From: Devosia sp.
GTDB taxonomy: Bacteria; Pseudomonadota; Alphaproteobacteria; Rhizobiales; Devosiaceae
Direction: 5' to 3'
DNA length: 64,000 bases
NCBI RefSeq assembly: GCF_028290435.1
Contig: NZ_JAQGJV010000027.1
Location: 55,218-119,217, forward strand
The notes beneath the pieces are model-generated. The model worked only from the letters and a program-made list of their open reading frames with translations. It ran no database searches and was not told where the DNA came from. This document shows, one piece after another, positions 9,179-17,400 of this stretch; within the stretch, counting starts at the first letter, position 1, and the number at the start of each line of letters is the position of its first letter. Position numbers and translations under genes: made by a program.

Positions 9179-9190
9179 CGATCGAGCTAG
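9179..9190 (-). promoter_or_regulatory. CTAGCTCGATCG element, weak copy of a recurrent intergenic motif
   Basis: On the minus strand the bases read CTAGCTCGATCG. This resembles the 13-base sites at 31667 and 37426. It lies between the glycosyltransferase and the next gene. The function is unknown and the match is partial. Confidence 0.15.
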
Positions 9191-9319
9191 ATCAACCGGT
9201 TCGGCACTCCTCCGATCTGCCCGGCCTCCATCGCATGAGCGAAGTGTGCCCCAGGCGGGCTCATGCAACTGTTGGCAGGCAGGCGATCTGCAAATTTGGC
9301 ATCAAGGCGAGGAAGCAGA

Positions 9320-10540
9320 ATGCTGCAGGATGTGATTGGGCGCTCCAAGTATGACGACTTCGCCGGCGAGGGGGTCGACCGGATCGAAGCTTTGGACCCC
9401 AAGCTCGCCTCGGCCCGCGAACGGTTGCCCGAACTGTGCGACCTGGCCGTCAATGGGTTGCGACGCATGGCACTGCCCGATCTGCACTTCCCCCATACCA
9501 TGCGGGGCGTCGGCAGCCGGAACGGCTCGGGGGTAATTCCTGAAGGCGATAACCTGCGCTACACCATTAACGTGGCGCAAGGGCTGGCTTGGACCACCGA
9601 AGCCCAGCAGCGCTCCGTGCTGGATGGCAAGACGGCCGTCGACTTGGCGTTGGCCTGCATCGAGCGGGCGGCAAAGTCCGGCGAGCCGGGCGCCATAGCG
9701 CTGGCGGCCTGGGCTGCGGCGGAGACGGCCGGGGTATTTGCCGGCGAGCTGTTCGCGTTACTCGAAACCAGCCTGAGCCATGACAACTCAATTCAGACCG
9801 TTTCCTGCGCGTGGGCGTTGACCGCAGCCCTTGCGGCTCGCCATCTCGGCCCGACGGCCGAGGTGCAGCGGCTGGCCAGCCGGCTGCTCCTGCTGCATGC
9901 ACAGTCGGATAGCGGCCTGTTCCGCCATTTCACGCCGGCGAATGCGGCTGGTTTTGCGCGCGGCCATGTGGGTTGCTTTGCCGATCAGGTCTACCCGATC
10001 CAAGCGCTGGCGCGGCTGGGCTACATGGATGGCGACCGGGTGGCGCTGCGCGCCGCCGAGGCATGTGCGGCGCGGATCGTGGCGCTGCAGGGCGAAGCCG
10101 GCCAGTGGTGGTGGCATTACGACACGCGCGACGGCAGCGTGGTCGAGGGCTATCCGGTCTATAGCGTGCACCAGCATGCCATGGCGCCGATGGCGCTGCT
10201 CGATCTAAACGAGGCCGGCGGCACCGACCATCGCGCGGCCCTGGCCAAGGGCCTGGGCTGGCTCGACCGACGCCCCGAAACCGACGAGCCGATGATCTCT
10301 GCCGAAGATGGCGTGATCTGGCGCAAGATTGGTCGCAACGAGCCGCCCAAGCTGGTTCGCTCGGTCGCTGCCGTCACCACCGCGGTCAGCGCCGGCTGGC
10401 ACTTGCCGGGCCTCGATACCGTGTTTCCGCCGGTCAAAGTCGATCGCGAATGCCGGCCCTATGAGTTCGGCTGGATGCTCTATGCCTGGCGATCACGTGG
10501 CGTGGTGCAGGCGCTTCGCCACCAGACGCGCCGATACTGA
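9320..10540 (+). CDS. Hypothetical protein, predicted alpha/alpha-toroid (terpene-cyclase/prenyltransferase-like fold)
   Basis: A 406-residue protein without signal peptide. Helical repeats alternate with small-residue-rich turns, and an aromatic segment QWWWHYD at residues 262-268 is followed by GYPVYSVHQHAM, a pattern seen in squalene-cyclase-like and other alpha/alpha-toroid folds. ATG 9320 was chosen because GCGAGGA lies 7 bases upstream; an in-frame ATG at 9263 adds 19 basic residues and lacks a ribosome site. It follows a glycosyltransferase by 157 bases and converges on a type I secretion operon. Function is unknown. A glycan lyase, epimerase or cyclase-like enzyme is possible. Confidence 0.6.
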   Translation: MLQDVIGRSKYDDFAGEGVDRIEALDPKLASARERLPELCDLAVNGLRRMALPDLHFPHTMRGVGSRNGSGVIPEGDNLRYTINVAQGLAWTTEAQQRSVLDGKTAVDLALACIERAAKSGEPGAIALAAWAAAETAGVFAGELFALLETSLSHDNSIQTVSCAWALTAALAARHLGPTAEVQRLASRLLLLHAQSDSGLFRHFTPANAAGFARGHVGCFADQVYPIQALARLGYMDGDRVALRAAEACAARIVALQGEAGQWWWHYDTRDGSVVEGYPVYSVHQHAMAPMALLDLNEAGGTDHRAALAKGLGWLDRRPETDEPMISAEDGVIWRKIGRNEPPKLVRSVAAVTTAVSAGWHLPGLDTVFPPVKVDRECRPYEFGWMLYAWRSRGVVQALRHQTRRY

Positions 10541-10558
10541 GATTTGGGGATTGAGAGA

Positions 10559-10588
10559 TTGGGGCCCGGCGTAATCGCCGGGCCCCAA
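10559..10588 (+). terminator. Intrinsic terminator between convergent operons
   Basis: A perfect 13-bp stem (TTGGGGCCCGGCG at 10559-10571 with CGCCGGGCCCCAA at 10576-10588) encloses a TAAT loop and is followed by ACCTTTTG. It lies 18 bases after the stop of the toroid gene and just before the 3' end of the secretion operon on the other strand, so it may act in both directions. Confidence 0.75.
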
Positions 10589-10598
10589 ACCTTTTGAC

Positions 10599-11993
10599 CT
10601 AGGGTTCACGCAGGCTTTCGTCGAGCCCACGGATCAGCGGATAGAGGAAATAGGATATCACGGTGCGATCGCCGGCATGGATTTCGGCTGAGACAGTCAT
10701 CCCCGGCAACATCCGGAACGAGGCTGGCACCTGCCGCAACGCGTCCTGCCCCAAGGCAATATGCACCTTGTAGAACGCAGCGCCGCCTTGCGGGTTGTCA
10801 CCGGCCTGCTTGGCGAAGGAATTCTCGCTGATCGAGATGACCTTGCCCTCGATGGTGCCGTGTTCCTGGAACGGGAAAGCATCGAATTTGATGCGGGCAA
10901 GATCGCCGGTGCTCAGATGGCCGATATCGTTGCTGGCGACGGTGACCTCGGCTTCGAGCGGCACATTCAGCGGCACCAGGGTAATCAGCGGTTCGGCGGG
11001 CTGCACGACCGAAGCCACCGAGCGCTGCGCCACTTCCAACACCGCCGCATCGGCAGGGGCGGTGATATGGGACATCGCTTCGCGCAGGCTGACCTTGCGC
11101 AGTTCCTCGCCCGCGCCGGCCTGCTTGTCCTGCAGGTCCACCAGCGCCTCGAACAGCACGCGGCGATAGTCCGCGATATAATTCTGCCGTTCCGCCCGCG
11201 TCTGGTCGAGTTGCTGCTCGGCGGCGTCATATTGCCCGCTCAATCGCGTCAGCGACACCTGGATATCGAGGCTGACGTCCTGCGCCTGCAGATAGGTCAG
11301 GCGCGATCCGTTGCCGGTATCGGCGAGGGACGCGTGCATAGTCTGAATTTCCTGCAGGCCCGTGAGGCGCTTGCCCAGCATTGCCTCTTCGGAGCTGGTC
11401 GCGTGCAACACCGACTCTCCGTGGGCGATCTGGGCGTCGAAATCGTCGAGCTTGGCCTGGTAGGCGGCAAGGCGCTGCGCCGCCAGCTGCGCCTGCATCA
11501 AGGCTTCGGGCGACGCGTCCGCCGGGGGGGCATAGATCGTTCCGGCAAGTTCGGCCTGGAGGCGATCGATCTGCGCGGCAAAACCGGCGAGCTTGGATTG
11601 CAACTGCCCCGCATCCGAGGAGCTGAATGTGGGATCGAGCGTCGCCAGCAATTGCCCCTTGGTGACGATGTCGCCGGCCTTGACCAGGATGGAGCGGATG
11701 ATCGAGGTTTCAAGCGGTTGCATGACGAGGGTTGGCTCGCTGGTTGCAAGCCGGCCCGGCGCGACAACGATTTCGTCGATCTTGGAAACACTGGCCCAAT
11801 AGATGGCGCAGCCGATCGCCGCGGCCACCAGGTACAGCGTCATCCGCGCCGTGATGGGCGGCTTGCGCTCCTCGAGGGCAATGGCATCGGTCTGGAATTC
11901 CATGATGACGGGCTGCTTGGCCGTCGGCACGGGCTTGAGCTGGGGCTTTTTGGTGGGCTCGACCACCTTGAGGGTTTTGGCTGTGGCGTTCAT
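10599..11993 (-). CDS. HlyD-family type I secretion membrane fusion protein
   Basis: A 464-residue periplasmic adaptor. A cytoplasmic tail of about 50 residues is followed by one membrane anchor (MTLYLVAAAIGCAIYWASV, residues 51-69), a lipoyl-like half motif (VVAPGRLATSEP), a long coiled coil (about 150-300) and the second lipoyl half plus beta-barrel, ending PGMTVSAEIHAGDRTVISY, which is typical of HlyD proteins. ATG 11993 overlaps the stop of the exporter ATPase gene as ATGA, so the two are translationally coupled. It would bridge the ABC exporter to an outer-membrane TolC-type channel; no TolC gene is in the window. Confidence 0.92.
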   Translation of the reverse strand: MNATAKTLKVVEPTKKPQLKPVPTAKQPVIMEFQTDAIALEERKPPITARMTLYLVAAAIGCAIYWASVSKIDEIVVAPGRLATSEPTLVMQPLETSIIRSILVKAGDIVTKGQLLATLDPTFSSSDAGQLQSKLAGFAAQIDRLQAELAGTIYAPPADASPEALMQAQLAAQRLAAYQAKLDDFDAQIAHGESVLHATSSEEAMLGKRLTGLQEIQTMHASLADTGNGSRLTYLQAQDVSLDIQVSLTRLSGQYDAAEQQLDQTRAERQNYIADYRRVLFEALVDLQDKQAGAGEELRKVSLREAMSHITAPADAAVLEVAQRSVASVVQPAEPLITLVPLNVPLEAEVTVASNDIGHLSTGDLARIKFDAFPFQEHGTIEGKVISISENSFAKQAGDNPQGGAAFYKVHIALGQDALRQVPASFRMLPGMTVSAEIHAGDRTVISYFLYPLIRGLDESLREP

Positions 11994-14140
11994 CCGACAA
12001 GCTTCATCTGCTGGTTCCACAAGTGCCGGTAGGTCGTGCAACTCGTCACGAGCTGGCTATGAGGGCCGACGTCGACCAGACGGCCACGATCCATGACGAT
12101 GATCGCATCGGCATCGGTCAGCATGGACAGGCGATGGGAGACGATGACCACCGTGCGTCCCGCCGCGATCCCCTTGATGGAGCGCTTGACGATGGCTTCG
12201 CTCTCGGGATCAAGCGCGCTGGTGGCCTCGTCGAGGATGAGAAACTTCGGATCGGTGATCAGGGCCCGCGCAATCGAGAGGCGCTGGCGCTGACCGCCGG
12301 AGAAATTCTCGGCGCCCTCCTCGACCAGGGTGTCATAGCCGCGCGGCAGCTGTTCGATAAACTCCACGGCGCCGGCCAACTTCGCCGCCTCCACAACCTG
12401 CTCGAAAGTCGCATCGGGCTTGGCCGCGGCGATGTTCTCGCGCACGGTGCCGCGAAACAGGAAGCTGTCCTGCAGCACCACACCCACGCTGCGCCGCAAA
12501 TGGTTGAGGTCGAGCTCACGCACATCATAGCCGCCGATGCGGATGAGCCCCTGCTGCACGGGATAGAGACCCTGGATCAGCCTCGTCACCGTGCTCTTGC
12601 CCGAACCGCTGCGGCCAACCACGCCAACGACGCTGCCGCCGGGGATTTCGAATGACAGATCGTTCAGCGCAAACGCATCGTCGTGCCGGTAGCGGAAGGC
12701 GATGTTTTCAAACTCGATGCCGCCGACGAGCTCGGGGCGAAGGCCTTCGGTGCGTCCCGCGCGCTCGACCTTCTGGTTCATCACCTCGCCCAGCATGCGC
12801 ACCGACAGCGCCACTTCCTGGTATTCGTGCACCATGGTGACAATCGCCACCAACGGGCCCGACACCCGGCCGGCCAGCATGTTGAAGGCGATCAGGACAC
12901 CGACCGTCATGCTGCCGTCAAACACGTGCAGCGCGCCGATGCCGATGATGGCGACACCCATGAGCTTTTCCAGCAGCCCGGTGACTGCCTGGGCGGTGAT
13001 CGAGATCGTCTCGACCTTGAAGCGCGTATTGATGGTTTGCGCCGACCGGTCGTCCCACACCCGGCGCTGCAGCGGCTCCATGGCGAGCGACTTCAAGGTG
13101 CGGATCCCGTGCACGGTTTCCACCAACAGCCCCTGCCGGGCCCCTTCGGCGGCATAGAGCGCTGCCAGCCGCTTACGGAAAGGCGCGATCAGCAGCGCCA
13201 CCACGAGGCCAATCAGCACGCTGAAGCCCAGCACGATCAGCGACAGCTCCCAGCTATAGAGCATCAGCACCGGCACGAAGACGAAGAGTGACAGCGCGTC
13301 CAGCAGCGTCAGGAACAGCCGCCCGGTGAGGAACTCGCGGATACGGCTCGACTGCTGCATGTGCTTGACCAGCACGCCGGCCGACGCCTGCTCGAAAAAG
13401 GTAATCGGCAGGTCCAGCAGATGCCGGAACGTGCGCGTCGACACCCTGATGTCGATGCGGTTGGTGGCGTAGATCAGCAGGTAGCGCCGCAAGAACACGA
13501 ACACTGCCTCGAACAGCAGCGCCACGCCGACGCCGATGGCGAGCACATAGAGGGTGGAATAGCTTTGGTGCACCAGCACCTTGTCGATCACCAGTTGGAA
13601 GAAAATCGGCGTCGCCAGCCCCAGCGCGTAGAGAAACAGGGCCGCAATGGCGACATCAGCAAAGAGGCGCTTCTGGTGCAATATCTCGGGGATGAACCAG
13701 CGAAAGCCGAACGGCTGCTCCGGATCGGCTATGGCGTAGCTGCGCTTGGCCAGCAGGACTTCGCCCTTCCAGCGCTTGACGAACTGGTCGAGCGGCACCG
13801 CGATCATTCCGCCGGGTGTCTCGGCCAGGGGGTCGTAGAGCCGCACGATGTCGGTGCCCTGCTCGTCCCGTTCAAATCCGAGCACGCTGACCCAGTTGCC
13901 GTTTTCAAGGCGCGCCAGCGCAGGATAGGCCGCACCAAGACGCAGCAGACCGCCGCGCTTGATCTTGGTTCGGCGCGCCTTCAAGCCGGCATCGCGCGCC
14001 ATGCGCAGCATCAGGTCGAAGCCGATGCCCTCATCGCGAATGGCGTATTCGGCGATGAGCCTATCCGCGCTGGTGTCGAGGCCATGATGACGCAACGTGG
14101 CCGCGAGACATTCCGGGCCGGTCTGGATAGGGGCCTGCAT
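11990..14140 (-). CDS. Type I secretion ABC transporter with degenerate C39-like domain
   Basis: A 716-residue exporter. Residues 1-130 resemble a C39 peptidase: TGPECLAATLRHHG keeps the active-site Cys (C11), and YDPLAE keeps the Asp region, but the catalytic His position reads NWVSVLG, so Asn replaces His. This suggests a non-cleaving C39-like docking domain as in HlyB. About six membrane segments follow (about 160-430), then the nucleotide-binding domain: Walker A GRSGSGKST near 508, signature FSGGQRQRL near 610, and Walker B FLILDEATSALD. It lies 17 bases downstream of a 104-residue gene and overlaps the fusion-protein gene. It is the expected exporter of the giant protein in the same operon. 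Confidence 0.92.
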   Translation of the reverse strand: MQAPIQTGPECLAATLRHHGLDTSADRLIAEYAIRDEGIGFDLMLRMARDAGLKARRTKIKRGGLLRLGAAYPALARLENGNWVSVLGFERDEQGTDIVRLYDPLAETPGGMIAVPLDQFVKRWKGEVLLAKRSYAIADPEQPFGFRWFIPEILHQKRLFADVAIAALFLYALGLATPIFFQLVIDKVLVHQSYSTLYVLAIGVGVALLFEAVFVFLRRYLLIYATNRIDIRVSTRTFRHLLDLPITFFEQASAGVLVKHMQQSSRIREFLTGRLFLTLLDALSLFVFVPVLMLYSWELSLIVLGFSVLIGLVVALLIAPFRKRLAALYAAEGARQGLLVETVHGIRTLKSLAMEPLQRRVWDDRSAQTINTRFKVETISITAQAVTGLLEKLMGVAIIGIGALHVFDGSMTVGVLIAFNMLAGRVSGPLVAIVTMVHEYQEVALSVRMLGEVMNQKVERAGRTEGLRPELVGGIEFENIAFRYRHDDAFALNDLSFEIPGGSVVGVVGRSGSGKSTVTRLIQGLYPVQQGLIRIGGYDVRELDLNHLRRSVGVVLQDSFLFRGTVRENIAAAKPDATFEQVVEAAKLAGAVEFIEQLPRGYDTLVEEGAENFSGGQRQRLSIARALITDPKFLILDEATSALDPESEAIVKRSIKGIAAGRTVVIVSHRLSMLTDADAIIVMDRGRLVDVGPHSQLVTSCTTYRHLWNQQMKLVG

Positions 14141-14157
14141 GGCGATTGGCTACCGGT

Positions 14158-14472
14158 TCAGTCGAAATTGGGGGACGCGTTGTGGCGCACGCCGTTGCCA
14201 TTCGGCCGGGGCGCATTGACGGGGATCGCCACATCGTCGGGCACGTTGTTCCGACGGATCGCGCCGGCCTCGATCAGCCCGTTCATGGCGTTTTGCAGCA
14301 CGTCGAAGCTGTTGGCGAAGCCTTCGAGCGACATGACGATACGCTGGCGATGTTCGGGCACCAATTGCCCGAGATCGTCGCGCATTGTGGTCGACAGGCT
14401 GACCAGATCAATGCGGACGATGGTGCCCGTGACGGTGATTTCCCCGATGGCGTCGGCATAAAGTTCCTGCAT
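14158..14472 (-). CDS. Small conserved-looking protein of the secretion operon, unknown function
   Basis: A 104-residue acidic protein. It begins MQELYADAIGEITVTGTIVR, has VRIDLVSLS, then PEHRQRIVMSLEGFANS and a helix ending NGLIEAGAI, and a disordered Pro/Asn-rich tail. The strand-turn-strand-helix layout recalls small DUF3467-like proteins, but this is only a visual resemblance. AAGGAG lies 8 bases upstream of the ATG. It sits 25 bases after the giant surface-protein gene and 17 bases before the exporter gene, so a role as secretion chaperone, folding brake or assembly regulator for the giant protein is a reasonable inference. Confidence 0.7.
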   Translation of the reverse strand: MQELYADAIGEITVTGTIVRIDLVSLSTTMRDDLGQLVPEHRQRIVMSLEGFANSFDVLQNAMNGLIEAGAIRRNNVPDDVAIPVNAPRPNGNGVRHNASPNFD

Positions 14473-14497
14473 GATTCTAACTCCTTATTGCGCCGCC

Positions 14498-17400
14498 CTA
14501 AGAGGCAAGCGAACCGTTGAACACGACGTCGACATAGTAGTTGGTGGCGTTGAAGCTGCCGCTGGGGAAGGCGCTGGCACTGCCGTAGGCATAGAGGCCG
14601 TTGCCGCCGCTCGAAGCGCTTGATGGCGCAGTGAGGGGACCCGATGTCACCGCCGAGCCAAACCCATTGGCGGTGGCCGAATAGTTGCCGTTGCTATGGT
14701 AGGACACCACGTAGCTCGCCCCGGCCGTGATCGCGATCGGCGCGGCGAAGTTGGCGGTTTGCCATCCGCTTGCGGTTTCGTTCTGGAAGGTCAGGGTGCC
14801 CAGATTGGCCCCCGCTGCGCTCCACAGCGTGCCGGTATGGGTGCCGGTATTCTGGGCGCCCTTGTAGAACCGAATGCCCGAAATCGTGCCGGCCTGGGAG
14901 CTGGTGAACTTCATGCCCAGTTCGACCCCGTTGGGGTCGTTCACGGAGACCGTGGTCGGCGTGTCGGTCGGCGCAAACAGCGACGTAGCGGTCGCTGGGG
15001 CCGAAACGGTCAGCGCTGCGTTGGCCGACGCGGTGCCGCCGCGCCCGTCGGAGATCGCATAGCTGAAGCTGGCGGCGCCCACATAGCTGGCCGTGGGGGT
15101 GAACGTCACCATATTGGTCTGAGCGTTGAACGACACAGTGCCGTTTGTCGCCGCGCTGACCCCGGTAATCGAGAGGGCGTCGCCATTTGCATCGGTATCG
15201 TTTGCCAGCAGCGTGGCTGCGGCGATCTGCACAGACGCATCGCGCTGGACAGCGAGGCCGCTGTCATTGTTGGCGACAGGGGCCACATTGGTCGAGCCCT
15301 GGTAGTAGACGTCGACCCAGTAATTGGTGGCGTTGTAGCTGCCCGAGGGGAAGATAGTGCCCGACCCGTAGGCGAAGACGCCATTGCCATTGCCACCCGT
15401 GCTTTGCGGCGCAGTGAGCGGGCCATTGGTGGTTGCGGCAGTGCCGAAATACCCACCGGTCGCCGAGTAGTATCCGCCCGGCGCATGGTAGGACACCAGA
15501 TAGGTCGTCCCGGCCGCCACTGCGATCGGATTGCTGAAGCTGGCAGATTGCCAGCCGCTAGCGGTTTCGTTGGTGAATGTCAGCGTACCAAGTTGCGTGC
15601 CTGTGCTGGTCCACAACGTGCCGGTATGTGTGCCGGTGTTCTGCGCGCCCTTGTAAAAGCGCATGCCAGTTACCGTGCCGTTCGACGCAACGGTGAACTT
15701 CATACCCAGCTCGACCGAGCCGGTATCGTTGACGCTGGCGGTTGCCGGCGTTGCGTTGGCAGCAAATAGCGTAGTGCCGGCGGGGACGGAGGAGACAGTC
15801 AGCGACACGCCGGCCGAGGCGGTGCCGCCGCGCCCGTCGGCTACGGCATAGTTGAAACTGGCGGCCCCCGTATAGCCGGCATTGGGCGTGAAGGTGACGA
15901 TGTTGGTTTGGGCGTTGAAGGCCACTGTGCCGTTCGTGCCGCCGCTGACACCAGTTATGGTCAGCGCATCGCCATCGGGATCGTTGTCATTGGCCAGCAA
16001 GGCTGATGCGGCAATCTGCAGCGCCGCTCCCTGCTGCGTCGTGTAGCCGGTGTCATTGGTGGCGACGGGCGGCCGGTTTGCCGCCGGCGCGACGGTCAAT
16101 GCAACACTGGCGCTGGCGGTGCCCCCAACGCCGTCGCTGATCGTGTAGACAAAAGAGGCCGCGCCCGAGTAGCCTGCGGTTGGCGTGAACAAGACCGAAT
16201 TGGTCTGGGCGTTGAAGGCGACTGTACCGTTAACGGGGGTGCCGACGCCGGTAATCGATAGCGAATTGCCATCAGGGTCGGTGTCGTTCGCCAGCAGCGT
16301 AGCGGCGGCCAGTGTCAGCGCCGTATTATTGGGGGTGGTATAGCCACTGTCGTTTGCCGCCACAGGCGATTGATTGGCGGCGGCGGTCGAGGTCATCACC
16401 ACGTCGACCCAGTAGTTGGTCTTGTTGAAGGTGCTGGTCGGCATGATGCTCGTCGCGCCGTAGCTATAAACCCCGTTGCTTGCGCCAGGCGCCGTCAGGA
16501 AACCGCTGACCTTGTCGGTGACAAAGTAATTGGTTGTGGAACCGTAGTGGCCGTTGCTGAGATAGCTGGCGACATAAGTGGTTCCGGCGGCGATCTGGAC
16601 AGGGCTGCTGAAGTTGACGGTTTGCCAGCCGCTGCTGGTCTCGTTGACGAAGGTGGCGCTGGCCAGCAGAACACCGGTACTGCTCCATAGCGAGCCGACG
16701 TGAGTGCCGGTATCGCTGGCGCTCTTGTAATACTTTAAGCCGGTGATGGCACCGGCCGCCGATGCGACGAAGCGGACGCCAAGATTGACCCGATTGGTAT
16801 CAGTGCTCGCCAGCTCGGCCGGGGTATCGGTCGTGGTAAACAGCGAGCTGGTGCTGACGGTGGGGACAATGTCCATGTTGACGAAGGCAGAGCCCGTGCC
16901 ACCGCGACCATCGGAAATCGAATAGCCGAAGGTGGCTGAACCGAGATATCCGGCATTGGGGGTAAACGTTATGGTCTGCTGCTGCGCATCGAAAACCACC
17001 ATGCCACCCGAGGGCGCGCCCGCACCGATGACGGTGAGCGTGTCGTTGTTGGGGTCGGTGTCGTTGGCGAGCAATTGCGCAAACGTGAACACTTTTGGCG
17101 TGTTTCGGGCAATGACATAGCCGTTGTCGTTATTGCCGGTCGGTGCCTGGTTGGGCGTGGCTGCGTCGCTGAACACCACATCGACCCAGTAATTGTTTCC
17201 CGAGGAGGCTGTTGTGGGAAAGGCGTTTTGTGCGGAGTAGGTAAAAAAGCCATTGGTGGCAGTGAGTGCGCCGTTGGTTTGGGGCGTCGAGAAATAGTTG
17301 GGCGTTACCGCGTAGCCCTGCATGCCAAAATAGCTCGCCACGTAAGTCGTGCCGGCGTTGATCGAGACCGGGTTGTCGAACACCACGGTCTGCCAGCCGC

